This document shows positions 1 through 8,580 of a DNA stretch of 22,687 nt, piece after piece. The stretch's first letter is position 1; the number at the start of each line of letters is the position of its first letter. The translations under genes were made by a program, and so were the position numbers. The notes under the pieces were generated by a model. It made no database searches. It was not told the DNA's origin and worked only from the letters and a program-made list of their open reading frames with translations. Source of the stretch: JBBQSU01 sp038234815. GTDB taxonomy: Bacteria; Planctomycetota; Phycisphaerae; Tepidisphaerales; Tepidisphaeraceae. The stretch spans positions 1-22,687 of the forward strand of contig JBBQSU010000051.1 in NCBI GenBank assembly GCA_038234815.1, given 5' to 3'.

Positions 1-37
1 CGTATCCAAAGTTGCGGGGTTGGATCGATCGAAAAAT

Positions 38-174
38 TCGGACCCGAGCTTCCACTGTCTGGACCCCACCGAAACCCCATTAGCAACCCAAAAAGAGCCT
101 ATCGGGACCCCTTTGGGACCCCCTTTGGACCCCCTTTTCACGGAACGAAAATACCGTAACTTAATGTTTTACAA
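38..174 (+). repeat. Dispersed repeat, left copy (GGGACCCC/CCCCCTTT motif)
   Basis: This stretch contains GGGACCCCTTTGGGACCCCC followed by further GGACCCCCTTT units, then GAACGAAAA and ACCGTAA. The same order of motifs occurs on the opposite strand at 21961-22132. From the first GGACCC to CGGGACCCC both copies are exactly 51 bp and align without gaps. Upstream, the TCGGAC-to-GGACCC spacing differs by 3 bp. Downstream, the right copy has an insertion of about 30 bp before GAACGAAAA. The two copies are inverted relative to each other, and their AT-rich ends face into the window. The family is not one I can name. Confidence 0.6.
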
Positions 175-381
175 TGGGTTATCCATTTCAGACGGTGCCA
201 AATCAGCTTTATCGCCTTCCCGAAAATATGTCCCGGGGTGTTCGGGCGGGCTTTCGTACTTGACGCGGGTGGTGTGCCGGGTTGGATCGGTGCGACCACG
301 GGCCGGACGCTTGTGCCGCTGGATCCACCAACACCCACGAAATATGGCCATGCCCAACGTCTTCGGGCGCGGGTCATTCGA

Positions 382-410
382 TTGGCCTTTTGACCAGCAC
401 TGCGTATGCT
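382..410 (+). promoter_or_regulatory. Possible pgi promoter
   Basis: TTGGCC (382-387) and TATGCT (405-410) are separated by 17 bp and lie about 30 bp before the chosen pgi start. Each hexamer is only a partial match to the sigma-70 consensus, so this is a weak prediction. Confidence 0.25.
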
Positions 411-439
411 ATGCCCCTTTCAACCAAGGACACCAAGGG

Positions 440-1843
440 ATGGATCGAATCAGCTATTATTGGCGTAACGCAACGACAGAAGCAGTGGGTGAAAAGCACG
501 GCGTATCCGAGGCGCAGCTCAAGCAGTTGGCCCCCACCATCAAGACCCTGACCAAGCAGATGGCCGACGACCGCAAGGCTGGCAAACTGCGTTTCCGCAA
601 TCTGCCTTACGAAGACGAGATGATCGACAGCGTGAAGAAGGAAGTGGAATACTTCCGCGATCGCTGCGAGGTCCTGATCGTGCTGGGCATTGGCGGCAGC
701 GCCCTGGGGAACATCGCCCTGCAGAGCGCGCTGAATCCTTCGACGTACAACCTGATGAGCGACCGCACGCGGCCCGGTCCTCAGCTTTTCGTGCTGGACA
801 ATGTTGACCCGGACAACATCAAGGCGGTGGTGGATCTGATAACGCCGAAGATCAAGAAGACGATCGTCAATGTCATCAGCAAGAGTGGCGAGACGGCCGA
901 GACCGCAGGACAGTTCATCTTGTTCCGCGACCTGCTGATGAGCAAGCTGGGGAAGAAATACAAGGACAACATCATCGCCACGACCGATCCGAAAGGCGGG
1001 ACGCTGCGCGAGCATTGCAAAGCCGAGGGATATCGCACGCTGGAGGTTCCCGACGGCGTGGGCGGGCGATTCAGCGTGCTGAGCGCCGTGGGGCTGTTCA
1101 GCGCAGGCATGTGCGGGATTGATATCGAGGCGATCCTGGCCGGGGCAGCGGCGATGGACAAGCGCGTTAAAGAAGCCGACCTGCTGGCCAACCCTGCAGC
1201 GATGATCGCGGCCATTCACTTCCTGCTAAACCAGCGTGGCAAGAACATGAGCGTGATGATGCCCTACAGTAACGCGCTATATTTCCTGGCCGACTGGTAC
1301 CGGCAGCTTTGGGCCGAATCCATCGGCAAGCGCGACGGCCTGAACAAGAAGGACGTGTACGCGGGGCAAACGCCGATCAAGGCGCTGGGCGCGACCGATC
1401 AGCACAGCCAGGTGCAGTTGTATCGTGAAGGCCCGAATGACAAAGTGTTGACCTTCCTTGAGGTGGAAAAGTTTTCGCAGAAAGTCACCATCCCAACCAG
1501 CATGAAGAACGTGGACACGCTGAAATATCTGGCGGATTCCAACTTTCAGACGCTGATCAATTCCGAAAAGCTGGGAACGGAATATGCCCTGCTGGAAAGC
1601 CAGCGGCCGACGACGACGGTGTTGTTTCCGCGGATTTCGGCCGAGACGGTGGGCCAGTTCATTTATCTGTATGAGGTGGCCACGAGCTACATGGGTGGCC
1701 TGCTGGAGATCAATACTTACGATCAACCTGCGGTGCAGTTGGGCAAGGATGCCACCTATGCCTTGATGGGAAAAGACGGCTTTGCGGAACTGGCGAAGAA
1801 GATTCAGCCGGTGGCCAAGCGGGATAAGAAATACCTGTTGTAA
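440..1843 (+). CDS. pgi: Glucose-6-phosphate isomerase
   Basis: Interconverts glucose 6-phosphate and fructose 6-phosphate in the cytoplasm. With the start at 440 the protein has 467 residues, in the range of the shorter Bacillus-type enzymes. An AAGGA at 426-430 lies 9 bp before this ATG, and the family homology begins shortly after it, which decides the start over the much longer open frame. The first SIS domain shows GIGGS at 83-87 and SKSGET near 146-151. The signature GVGGRFS is near 206-212. Expected catalytic residues are present: Glu293 in WAES, His322 in DQHSQ and Lys436 near the end. In the second family signature (YDQPAVQLGK, 427-436) the usual Glu before the Lys is Gln433. manC begins 11 bp downstream, so the two genes are probably cotranscribed; fructose 6-phosphate is the precursor of the mannose phosphate that ManC uses. 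Confidence 0.95.
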   Translation: MDRISYYWRNATTEAVGEKHGVSEAQLKQLAPTIKTLTKQMADDRKAGKLRFRNLPYEDEMIDSVKKEVEYFRDRCEVLIVLGIGGSALGNIALQSALNPSTYNLMSDRTRPGPQLFVLDNVDPDNIKAVVDLITPKIKKTIVNVISKSGETAETAGQFILFRDLLMSKLGKKYKDNIIATTDPKGGTLREHCKAEGYRTLEVPDGVGGRFSVLSAVGLFSAGMCGIDIEAILAGAAAMDKRVKEADLLANPAAMIAAIHFLLNQRGKNMSVMMPYSNALYFLADWYRQLWAESIGKRDGLNKKDVYAGQTPIKALGATDQHSQVQLYREGPNDKVLTFLEVEKFSQKVTIPTSMKNVDTLKYLADSNFQTLINSEKLGTEYALLESQRPTTTVLFPRISAETVGQFIYLYEVATSYMGGLLEINTYDQPAVQLGKDATYALMGKDGFAELAKKIQPVAKRDKKYLL

Positions 1844-1854
1844 TTGGGAATCTT

Positions 1855-2961
1855 ATGGAATACGGCGTCATCATGGCGGGTGGATCGGGCACGCGGCTCT
1901 GGCCGTTGTCACGGGCGAATCAGCCCAAGCAGCTTTTGCCAGTGATCAAAGGCAAGAGCCTGCTGCAACTGTCTTACGAGCGCTTGCGTTCGCTTCTGCC
2001 CCCGGAGCGGATTTATGTTTGCACGGGTGCGGCCTGGGCCGACCGGGTCATCCAAAATCTGCCGGAAATGCCCCGGGAAAACGTGCTGGGGGAACCGACC
2101 GGCCGTGACACTGCCCATGCGGTGGGGTTTCCGGCAGCAGTGCTGCGCCGGCGCGATCCCGACGCGGTGATGGCGATCGTGACCGCCGATCACGTGATCG
2201 AACCGATCGAGACTTTTTCCAAGGCGCTGGGCACGGCGTTTCAGGTCGCCAAACAATACCCGGAGATGCTGGTCACGTTTGGCATCATCCCGACCTTCGG
2301 CCACACCGGGCTGGGCTATGTGCATCGTGGCGACGCCCTGCCTTTGGCAACGGCCGGCAACGGCGCGTTTAAGGTGCAGGCGTTTAAGGAAAAGCCGGAC
2401 AAGCCCACCGCCGACCGGTATGTCGAATCGGGCCGGTACTACTGGAATTCGGGCATGTTCGTCTGGCGCTGCGACACCGTGCTGAACGAACTGAATTCGC
2501 ATCTGCCCTTCAGCTATCAGGGACTCACCCAGATCGCCAACGCCTGGGGCGGGCCGGACCAAACCCGCGTGCTAAATGACATTTACCCCAAGCTTCCGCG
2601 CATCAGCATTGACTATGCCGTGATGGAACCGGCCAGCCAGGGCAAGGGCAAGGCCAGCGTGGCGGTGGTGGAGATGGACGTGGACTGGCTGGACGTGGGA
2701 TCGTGGACGGCGCTGGCCGAAACGCTGGACATCGACGAACACAACAACGCCATCAGCGCCGCCCGGGTGGTCTACATGGATTCCGACGACAACATCATCT
2801 TCAGCACCGATCCGGGGCACCTGATTTCGCTGGCGGGCATCAGCGACATGATCGTCATCCACACGCCCGATGCCACGATGATCCTTCCCAAGAGCGAAGC
2901 GCAGCGGGTGAAAGACCTGGTGGGCAAGGTGAAGGAAAAATTCGGGACAGAATATCTGTAA
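1855..2961 (+). CDS. manC: Mannose-1-phosphate guanylyltransferase (GDP-mannose pyrophosphorylase)
   Basis: Makes GDP-mannose from mannose 1-phosphate and GTP, supplying mannosylated and related surface polysaccharides. The 368-residue product is the stand-alone type without the C-terminal phosphomannose isomerase domain found in the bifunctional enzymes. The nucleotidyltransferase signature GGSGTRLWPLSR is at 9-20, followed by PKQ at 24-26. FKEKP (177-181) and NSGMFVWR (198-205) fit the sugar-binding half of this family, and a DVGSW motif follows near 280. The gene starts 11 bp after pgi. The upstream sequence has only a weak GGGA ribosome-site candidate, so coupling to pgi translation is possible. 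No phosphomannomutase gene is in the window. Confidence 0.93.
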   Translation: MEYGVIMAGGSGTRLWPLSRANQPKQLLPVIKGKSLLQLSYERLRSLLPPERIYVCTGAAWADRVIQNLPEMPRENVLGEPTGRDTAHAVGFPAAVLRRRDPDAVMAIVTADHVIEPIETFSKALGTAFQVAKQYPEMLVTFGIIPTFGHTGLGYVHRGDALPLATAGNGAFKVQAFKEKPDKPTADRYVESGRYYWNSGMFVWRCDTVLNELNSHLPFSYQGLTQIANAWGGPDQTRVLNDIYPKLPRISIDYAVMEPASQGKGKASVAVVEMDVDWLDVGSWTALAETLDIDEHNNAISAARVVYMDSDDNIIFSTDPGHLISLAGISDMIVIHTPDATMILPKSEAQRVKDLVGKVKEKFGTEYL

Positions 2962-2988
2962 TGGCTGGCCTGAAAAGTGGGGCCGAGG

Positions 2989-3008
2989 AGAGCAGAATTG
3001 TCTGCTTT
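2989..3008 (+). terminator. Possible hairpin terminator after manC
   Basis: AGAGCAGA (2989-2996), loop ATTG, and TCTGCTTT (3001-3008) form an eight-pair stem including one G-T pair. AT-rich sequence follows, but there is no run of T, so it may be an attenuating hairpin and not a full intrinsic terminator. Confidence 0.35.
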
Positions 3009-3044
3009 GAATAATTAGTTCGTCAATTGGCTGTGAACTGAACC

Positions 3045-3503
3045 ATGCGCACGCTGGCCATTGATTACGGAACCCGGCGGGTGGGACTGGCCCTAAGCGA
3101 CCAGGGCGGGAAATTCGCCACCCCGCTGGCCGTGCTGGAAGTGCATACACCTGCGCAAGCTGCGGAAATGGTGCTGAAGGTGGTTGGCGAGGAAGGCGTG
3201 GATCGCCTGGTGATTGGCCTGCCGCTGAACATGGACGGCAGCACTGGAGCGCAGGCGCAGGAAACGATCCGGTGGGCCGGGGAACTGGCCGAGGCGAGCG
3301 GCAAACGGGTGGTGTTTGTTGACGAGCGGCTCAGCAGTTTTGATGCCGAGCAAGGGCTGATCGCCCGCAAGCGCGCTGGGGAAAAAATCACCCGGCGGGG
3401 GAAAAAGTCGCGACTGGACGCGCTGGCGGCGGCGGCCTTCTTGCAGGAATTCCTCGACGGGAAATTGCCGGAAACGCCGGTGATCCCGCCGGGCCAAAGC
3501 TAG
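3045..3503 (+). CDS. ruvX: RuvX/YqgF-family nuclease (putative pre-16S rRNA nuclease)
   Basis: Small RNase-H-fold nuclease, 152 residues, typical for the family. Its members have been linked to maturation of the 5' end of 16S rRNA and also described as Holliday junction resolvase-like. The three acidic active-site residues are visible: Asp7 in IDYGTRRVG, Glu94 in DERLSS and Asp125 in LDALAAA. The conserved strand VIGLPLNMDG is at 56-65. It lies 83 bp after manC, with a possible hairpin between them, so it may be a separate transcript. The 3' end is 9 bp from the end of the converging hemC. It is not linked to ruvAB, which sit 17 kb away. Confidence 0.93.
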   Translation: MRTLAIDYGTRRVGLALSDQGGKFATPLAVLEVHTPAQAAEMVLKVVGEEGVDRLVIGLPLNMDGSTGAQAQETIRWAGELAEASGKRVVFVDERLSSFDAEQGLIARKRAGEKITRRGKKSRLDALAAAAFLQEFLDGKLPETPVIPPGQS

Positions 3504-3512
3504 CCGGTGCTC

Positions 3513-4469
3513 TCAACTGCCCTGGAGCATCTTCATCGCACCGGCGCTGCGGAGCTGTTTGATCACTGGCTCGACCAGTGTGTTCCAGTCGGAGGAAACG
3601 TGATGCGCTGTAATGACCGGCGGACAACCATCGCGCGAGCCGACGACGCACGTCAGGCTCATTCGGCCATTGCCCCCCTGCGCCAGTGCGCCGATGGGGG
3701 AGTGGCAGTCGCCATTGAGCGCCAGCACGATCTGCCGTTCGATATCGACCGCGTGGTGGCTTTCGGGATCGTCCATCGATTTGAGAATCGATTTTGTTTC
3801 GACATCGGCGCTGCGGCATTGCAGCGCCAGCGCGCCTTGTGCCGGTGCCGGCAGCAGCACGGCAGGATCGATCGGTTTCATCACCTTAGCGTCGAACAAC
3901 TTGGCCCGAATGGTTCCGGCCAGCGCGACTACCACGGCGTCAAACTCGCCATTGCGCAGCTTGCCGATGCGTGTATCGAGATTTCCGCGGACGGGCGCGA
4001 TATCCAGGTCCGGGCGCGCGGCCAGAAGCTGGGCCCGCCGGCGCAAGCTGCCGGTTCCCACCCGCGCGTTCTTGGGCAGGCCGGCAACGGTGTCGATCCC
4101 TGCCAGGGTAATCAGCACGTCGCGCGCATCTTGTCGGGTGGGCACGCTGGCGATTTCAAGGCTCGACACGTCCACCAGCGGCATGGTCACGGGCACGTCC
4201 TTAAAACTATGGACGACAAAATCCACTGTCCCGGCAAGCATCGCTTGTTCAAGTTCCTTAGTAAACAGCCCTTTGCCGCCAAGCTCGTGCAACGGGCGGT
4301 CCAGCACGACGTCGCCGGTGGTTTTCATGACGTGCAGTTCAACCCTCAGCCCCGGGTGTCGTTGCATCAGTTGATCGGCCACCCACTGGCTCTGCATCCG
4401 TGCCAGCAAACTCCCGCGGGTGCCCAGGCGAAGTGTCTTTTGGTTTTCGCTCGACATACTCTGGATCAT
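3513..4469 (-). CDS. hemC: Hydroxymethylbilane synthase (porphobilinogen deaminase)
   Basis: Joins four porphobilinogen units into hydroxymethylbilane in tetrapyrrole (heme) synthesis. The product has 318 residues, the usual length. N-terminal GTRGSLLARMQ (16-26) matches the family start. HSFKD (87-91) carries the catalytic Asp91. GTGSLRRR (138-145) corresponds to the usual GTSSLRR, with Gly for the first Ser. NGDCHSPIGA places the dipyrromethane-cofactor cysteine at Cys255. The ATG at 4469 and a second ATG at 4457 are both possible; neither has a clear ribosome site. No other hem gene is adjacent. The gene diverges from purQ across 217 bp and converges on ruvX. Confidence 0.95.
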   Translation of the reverse strand: MIQSMSSENQKTLRLGTRGSLLARMQSQWVADQLMQRHPGLRVELHVMKTTGDVVLDRPLHELGGKGLFTKELEQAMLAGTVDFVVHSFKDVPVTMPLVDVSSLEIASVPTRQDARDVLITLAGIDTVAGLPKNARVGTGSLRRRAQLLAARPDLDIAPVRGNLDTRIGKLRNGEFDAVVVALAGTIRAKLFDAKVMKPIDPAVLLPAPAQGALALQCRSADVETKSILKSMDDPESHHAVDIERQIVLALNGDCHSPIGALAQGGNGRMSLTCVVGSRDGCPPVITAHHVSSDWNTLVEPVIKQLRSAGAMKMLQGS

Positions 4470-4686
4470 AACCCAAAACGGGCAAGATGCTCTAGAACCG
4501 AAGCAGCGTCGCGGGCAAGAATTGCTAGGCCTGTCCGGCCTTGCAAGGTTTCAGCAGCAGTGGCGTCATTACGATGCGTATCTGCCGATGGAAAACGCGG
4601 CGGTGATGGGCCGACCGTGAACGCGCATCAATCGGCGATCAGGCCGTCAGTTGCAAAACCGTGTTCGTCTGTAGACACTGCAAACC

Positions 4687-5439
4687 ATGAAACCCGCGAC
4701 GTTGATCCTTCGCACGGCCGGCACGAACTGCGACGCCGAAACCGCCCACGCCTTCGAACTGGCCGGGGCAATTACCGAATTCGTTCATATCAACCGTGTG
4801 TTGGAAAACCCCCGCGAGATGGACCGGTTTCAGATCCTGGCGCTGCCGGGTGGATTCAGCTATGGGGACGATATTGCCGCAGGCAAAATTCAAGGCAACC
4901 AAATTATGCACCACCTCCGCGAGGCGTTTCATCGCTTCGTCGATGCAGGCAAGCCGATCATCGGCATCTGCAATGGCTTTCAAGTGCTGGTCAAGACCGA
5001 CCTCCTGCCCGGCCCGGCTGCCGGACTGAGCGGCCAAACCGCGACGCTGACGAACAACGATTCCGGCCGGTTCATCGACAAGTGGGTGAAGCTGGCGGCG
5101 AAGGGAACCAAGTGCGTCTGGACAAAAGGGATCGGCGAACTGGATCTGCCGATCGCGCATGGCGAAGGGAAGTTCGTGCCGTTTAACGAATCGGTTCGGC
5201 GGGCGCTGTGGGATGCGGGGCAAGTGGCGATGATCTATACGGGCGAAAACCCAAACGGCAGCACCGATGCCGTCGCCGGTGTTTGTGACGACTCGGGCCT
5301 GGTCTTTGGTCTCATGCCGCACCCCGAGCGGCACGTCACGCCGTTGCAGCACCCGGCCTGGACGAGCCTGAAGGAATTGCCCAGCCAAGGGGCAGGCCTG
5401 CGCGTGTTTCAAAACGCGGTCGCCCATGTGGTCGGGTGA
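4687..5439 (+). CDS. purQ: Phosphoribosylformylglycinamidine synthase, glutaminase subunit
   Basis: Releases ammonia from glutamine for the FGAM synthase step of purine synthesis, working with PurL and PurS. The 250-residue class I amidotransferase shows the nucleophile Cys95 in GICNGFQ and the His212/Glu214 pair in MPHPER. Other family marks are LRTAGTNCD near the start and PGGFSYGDD (54-62). purL and purS are not nearby, so the subunits must be encoded elsewhere. There is no clear ribosome site before the ATG. The end of the gene is 49 bp from the end of the converging BatA-type gene. Confidence 0.94.
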   Translation: MKPATLILRTAGTNCDAETAHAFELAGAITEFVHINRVLENPREMDRFQILALPGGFSYGDDIAAGKIQGNQIMHHLREAFHRFVDAGKPIIGICNGFQVLVKTDLLPGPAAGLSGQTATLTNNDSGRFIDKWVKLAAKGTKCVWTKGIGELDLPIAHGEGKFVPFNESVRRALWDAGQVAMIYTGENPNGSTDAVAGVCDDSGLVFGLMPHPERHVTPLQHPAWTSLKELPSQGAGLRVFQNAVAHVVG

Positions 5440-5488
5440 GCGGCCGAGTGTCGCCGCTTCATGCCCGCAGGCACTTGGGCTCGCGGGT

Positions 5489-7477
5489 TCACAGATGCAC
5501 ACGGCGGGTGTAAACCCACCACTCGATCAGAAGCAACGGAAGTCCGCCGACCGCGATCAGCCACCACCAGAGTTCTAGTCGCGATTGCCCGCCGGTGCCG
5601 ATCAGAGTCTGACCAATGCCGGCAGGCGCCGACGTCTGGGGCAGCAGGTTGCTTTCGTTGGCGTCCAGCAGATTGACGGCGAATTGTTCATACGACGGCA
5701 CCGGCGGATCAAGCTTGTAGGTGCCGACGCGATCGAACGGCCCCAGCGCCACTTCGCCGATGGCGGGCACCGGATGCACCGTCGTGCCGGCCGGGCCGAT
5801 CAGGCGAAGCTGCTTCAGGTCAGCCCCGCCGGCGCGCTCCAGCGCCGTTCGCGGAAGGCGCAGCGTCGCGCCAGGCTCGAAACTCTGCCGCACGTTCATC
5901 TCCGATCCGACGGCCAGGTATTGAACCGAGTTGTACATGAACACCGGGAAGCTCACGATGAGCGGCCAGGTGCTGGGCAGCAGATCAAACCCGACGACCA
6001 AGTGCGTGCGCGTGCCGTCGCGATACAACACCACCAGCGGGCCTGTGGTGCCGTCGATCAACACCTCGGCGTCGCTGGGCACGATCAGCCGCAACGGATC
6101 GCTGACGTACAGCTTGCTGAGACTGGAAACCCCGCGAAGGATGGGGTGATCGCGTTGCCAGTCCAGCACACCTGCGACGCCGACATCTGCCAGCATCTTG
6201 CCGTCACGCTGTTCGGCAGAGAGTTTCAGGCCCGGCGGGACAGTGCCGAAATAGATAAAGCTGCCGACTTGCGGAAGCGCCTTGGGCTGATAGCGATCGA
6301 AGAGAATCAGGTCGTAAGTGGTGCCCAGACCGGCTTCATATTTTGCAGGCGTGACGGTGGCCGGGTCTTTTAGACTGAGACTGCCAACGGCACGCTCTAG
6401 GAAATAATTGCCGTCGGTCACCAGCAACACGCTGAGCGTCTTAGGTGGCGGGACCACGACCAGTGCCGAATCGTCGGCCGCCAGGGCGTCACCGTCCTTG
6501 TTCATCTGCTCGACCATGATGACCGCCGACTGCGTGAGATCGAGCGTGAATTCCACGCTGTCGCGCGCGAATACGCCCGCCTGCTCGCTGGCTTGCCGCT
6601 CGGCTTCGGTCCAGCGGTCGGGCAGCAGCGTGGCCGCAGCGACGCTGCGCACCTGCCCGTCTACACTCATCTGCACGTCCGTACGTTTCACTTCGGGTCC
6701 GAAATTGGCCAGCCGGGCAAACACCTGCACCTGCGTGGGCCGCTCGTAATTGCGCTTGGCCGAAAGCCCGACGACCGCGAGGTTTGCGGTTTGATTCGAG
6801 CCGATTGGTTCAAACGTGAGATTGCCGACGAGGCTGAGGTCGTCCGTATCGAGCGCCCGGCCGTCCGAAAAGAGATGAACCTCGGGCTTGATATTGGACC
6901 GGAGTTGATCGGGATCAAACTTGGTCTGGGCATCGGCCAGTTGATAGGCCAGCTTCAAGCGGGTTCGCCGGTCGGTCGGCTCGATGGCGTCGATCTTTCG
7001 CTTGAGAAGCCCAACATCGGCGGTGAAGGGCTGGACGGTTTCGGCCGAGTCGTCAAATGCGATGACGGTGGCCGCAGCGTCGGTGCTCAGTCCGCTCACA
7101 AGATCTTTGGCGCGCCGCTTGGCTTCATCCAAACGGCTGCGGCCTTTTAAGTCCGGGTCGCGGGCCGACATCGACGCCGAGCGATCGATCAGCACGACTG
7201 TTAATTTGCCCGCCCGCCGGGCTACCCGGCTGACCGGCCGGGCAAAAGCCAGCAGCAGCGCCAGCAACAGCAAGAGCTGCATCAAGAGCAGCAGATTCCG
7301 ACGCAGCCGTTGAAAAGGCGCGTTCACCTGCAAATCCTGAATCGCCTTTTTCCATAGCAGAGTTGAAGGGACATCAAACTCCCTTCGGCGCAGCTTGAGA
7401 AAATAGAGCAGCAGGAGCGCCGGCACCACAATGCCCGCAGCGATCATCGCCGGAATGGGATTCAACAGATTCGGCAT
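5489..7477 (-). CDS. BatA-type membrane protein with VWA domain
   Basis: Membrane protein of 662 residues and the last gene of the large minus-strand operon. It begins with the short BatA N-terminal region common in planctomycetes: a helix at about 8-28, LRRREFDVPS, then a second helix at about 62-80. A von Willebrand A domain follows, with an intact MIDAS start DRSAS (98-102) and a downstream SDGRA. The middle is a long, probably periplasmic region of beta type, and a C-terminal helix lies at about 634-655. It starts 18 bp after the DUF58 gene. Such proteins usually occur with MoxR ATPases and are thought to take part in envelope complex assembly or stress tolerance. The actual partner here is unknown. 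Confidence 0.85.
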   Translation of the reverse strand: MPNLLNPIPAMIAAGIVVPALLLLYFLKLRRREFDVPSTLLWKKAIQDLQVNAPFQRLRRNLLLLMQLLLLLALLLAFARPVSRVARRAGKLTVVLIDRSASMSARDPDLKGRSRLDEAKRRAKDLVSGLSTDAAATVIAFDDSAETVQPFTADVGLLKRKIDAIEPTDRRTRLKLAYQLADAQTKFDPDQLRSNIKPEVHLFSDGRALDTDDLSLVGNLTFEPIGSNQTANLAVVGLSAKRNYERPTQVQVFARLANFGPEVKRTDVQMSVDGQVRSVAAATLLPDRWTEAERQASEQAGVFARDSVEFTLDLTQSAVIMVEQMNKDGDALAADDSALVVVPPPKTLSVLLVTDGNYFLERAVGSLSLKDPATVTPAKYEAGLGTTYDLILFDRYQPKALPQVGSFIYFGTVPPGLKLSAEQRDGKMLADVGVAGVLDWQRDHPILRGVSSLSKLYVSDPLRLIVPSDAEVLIDGTTGPLVVLYRDGTRTHLVVGFDLLPSTWPLIVSFPVFMYNSVQYLAVGSEMNVRQSFEPGATLRLPRTALERAGGADLKQLRLIGPAGTTVHPVPAIGEVALGPFDRVGTYKLDPPVPSYEQFAVNLLDANESNLLPQTSAPAGIGQTLIGTGGQSRLELWWWLIAVGGLPLLLIEWWVYTRRVHL

Positions 7478-7495
7478 CGCTATCGGTTCATGGGC

Positions 7496-8392
7496 TTAAC
7501 CCAGTAACCCCCGTTCACGCAGATAGTTCAGGACCAGTGTTTCAAACGGCACGGCAGTGGACGTAAACAGATAAGTTCCTCCGCGGCGGGTGACGTAATC
7601 CTTCAGCGCCAGGCAATAGGCATTGAGGTTGGCTTTGTACTGTTTAATCAGCGGCTGGGTGATGCTTACCTCGGCGGTGTCGGCGTCTTCCATGTCCTTG
7701 AGTTTCAGATCGCCTTGCAAGTCGGGATCGATCTCCTGCGGGCTAAGCACCTGCACGCAGAAGAGATCATACTTTCCCGAAGCCACGTAGCGCAGGCCCG
7801 CTTCATAACCGCCTTTGTCGAAGAAATCAGACAGGACAATGCAGACGCCTTTTTGCCGGTGACCCAAGGCGAAGCGCTTGCAAGCCATGGCAAGATGGCT
7901 CGGGCCGGCCGGTTCGAGTTTGTTCAAAAAATCGAGCATCCCCGCCACGCGCCGCCGCCCGCGCAGTGCGCCGGTTTCAGCGACGATCGAATCACTCATC
8001 GCCGCCACCGTCACGCGGTTGTAGTTGACCAGCCCGATGTAACCCAGCGCAGCGGCCACGCGCTTCAGATACGTCGCCTTATGGGGATTGCCATAGTCAC
8101 AGCTCTTGCTGACGTCCACCAAGACATACATCGCCAGGTCTTCCTCTTCGAGAAAAAGCTTGAGAAAAAGCTTGTCGAGCCGGGCGTAAATGCTCCAATC
8201 GATGAACCGCAGGTCGTCGCCGACAACATAATTGCGATAGTCAGCAAACTCTACCGACTGTCCCCGCTGCTTGCTCCGCCGCTCGCCTTTCAGTTTGCCA
8301 GCCAGAATCTTGCGAGACAAAACGTCAAGCTGATCCAGTCGGGCCATGAACGACGAGTCGAGCAATGAGGATTTTTCGGCGAGTTGGGTCAT
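7496..8392 (-). CDS. DUF58-family protein with VWA-like fold
   Basis: The open frame reaches back to 8509, but the family begins near the ATG at 8392, which gives 298 residues; the upstream 39 codons look like intergenic sequence read through. The DUF58 core is clear: GQSVEFADYRNYVVGDDLRF near 44-63, then IDW and ARLDKLFLK. A VWA-like domain starts with an intact MIDAS motif, DVSKS, at Asp93, and a later SDFFD follows. No membrane segment is evident, so it is probably cytoplasmic or peripheral. DUF58 proteins are standard partners of MoxR ATPases, and this one lies between moxR and the BatA-type gene, 18 bp before the latter. Confidence 0.88.
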   Translation of the reverse strand: MTQLAEKSSLLDSSFMARLDQLDVLSRKILAGKLKGERRSKQRGQSVEFADYRNYVVGDDLRFIDWSIYARLDKLFLKLFLEEEDLAMYVLVDVSKSCDYGNPHKATYLKRVAAALGYIGLVNYNRVTVAAMSDSIVAETGALRGRRRVAGMLDFLNKLEPAGPSHLAMACKRFALGHRQKGVCIVLSDFFDKGGYEAGLRYVASGKYDLFCVQVLSPQEIDPDLQGDLKLKDMEDADTAEVSITQPLIKQYKANLNAYCLALKDYVTRRGGTYLFTSTAVPFETLVLNYLRERGLLG

Positions 8393-8402
8393 AGCGCAGG
8401 AT

Positions 8403-8546
8403 TCACCCAGAGATCCCGAAGGGCCTGGAAAGGAAGAAGATTGAGATGACGCGCTGGGTCGATTCCACCAGGCCCGCACCCAGCTCTTTGCGAACTTGGA
8501 TCGCCGCACTAGTTATTGCCCCTCTCAATTGCGCATCCATTAGCAT
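8403..8546 (-). pseudogene. Truncated GxxExxY-family gene remnant
   Basis: A 47-codon frame starts at an ATG preceded by GGAGAA with 6-bp spacing. Its residues RGAITSAAIQVRKELGAG (8-25) followed by LVES look like the start of GxxExxY proteins, which typically read IGAAIEVHKELGPGLLES. The resemblance stops at the point where the family Tyr is expected: here the motif reads GLVESTQ. The remaining 17 residues look unrelated. Full-length members are about 120 residues or more, so this seems to be a decayed 5' fragment between the 65-residue gene and the DUF58 gene. It could still be translated. The assignment is from memory of the family pattern. Confidence 0.45.
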
Positions 8547-8580
8547 TTTGTCTTCTCCGTGATCTCCCTGGGGGCTAAGC

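Larger units (their letters stand above)
1..439. other. Left-end non-coding region with a dispersed repeat
   Basis: No gene is supported here. The pgi reading frame stays open back to a TTG at position 20, but the extra 140 codons have no resemblance to glucose-6-phosphate isomerase, and the conserved part of that enzyme begins after the ATG at 440. The region holds a repeat copy at 38-174 and a weak promoter-like pair just before pgi. Apart from those I see nothing recognisable in 175-380. The open frame is probably a by-product of high GC content. Confidence 0.7.

Noticed and set aside
374..1219. A 281-codon minus-strand frame
   Set aside because: It is antisense to pgi and has no recognisable domain.
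3507..5186. A 559-codon plus-strand frame across hemC and purQ
   Set aside because: It is antisense to hemC and in another frame from purQ; both of those have full family motifs.
5464..5487. CCCGC/GCGGG terminator between purQ and the BatA-type gene
   Set aside because: The stem is only 5 bp with a long loop, and no T-run follows on either strand.
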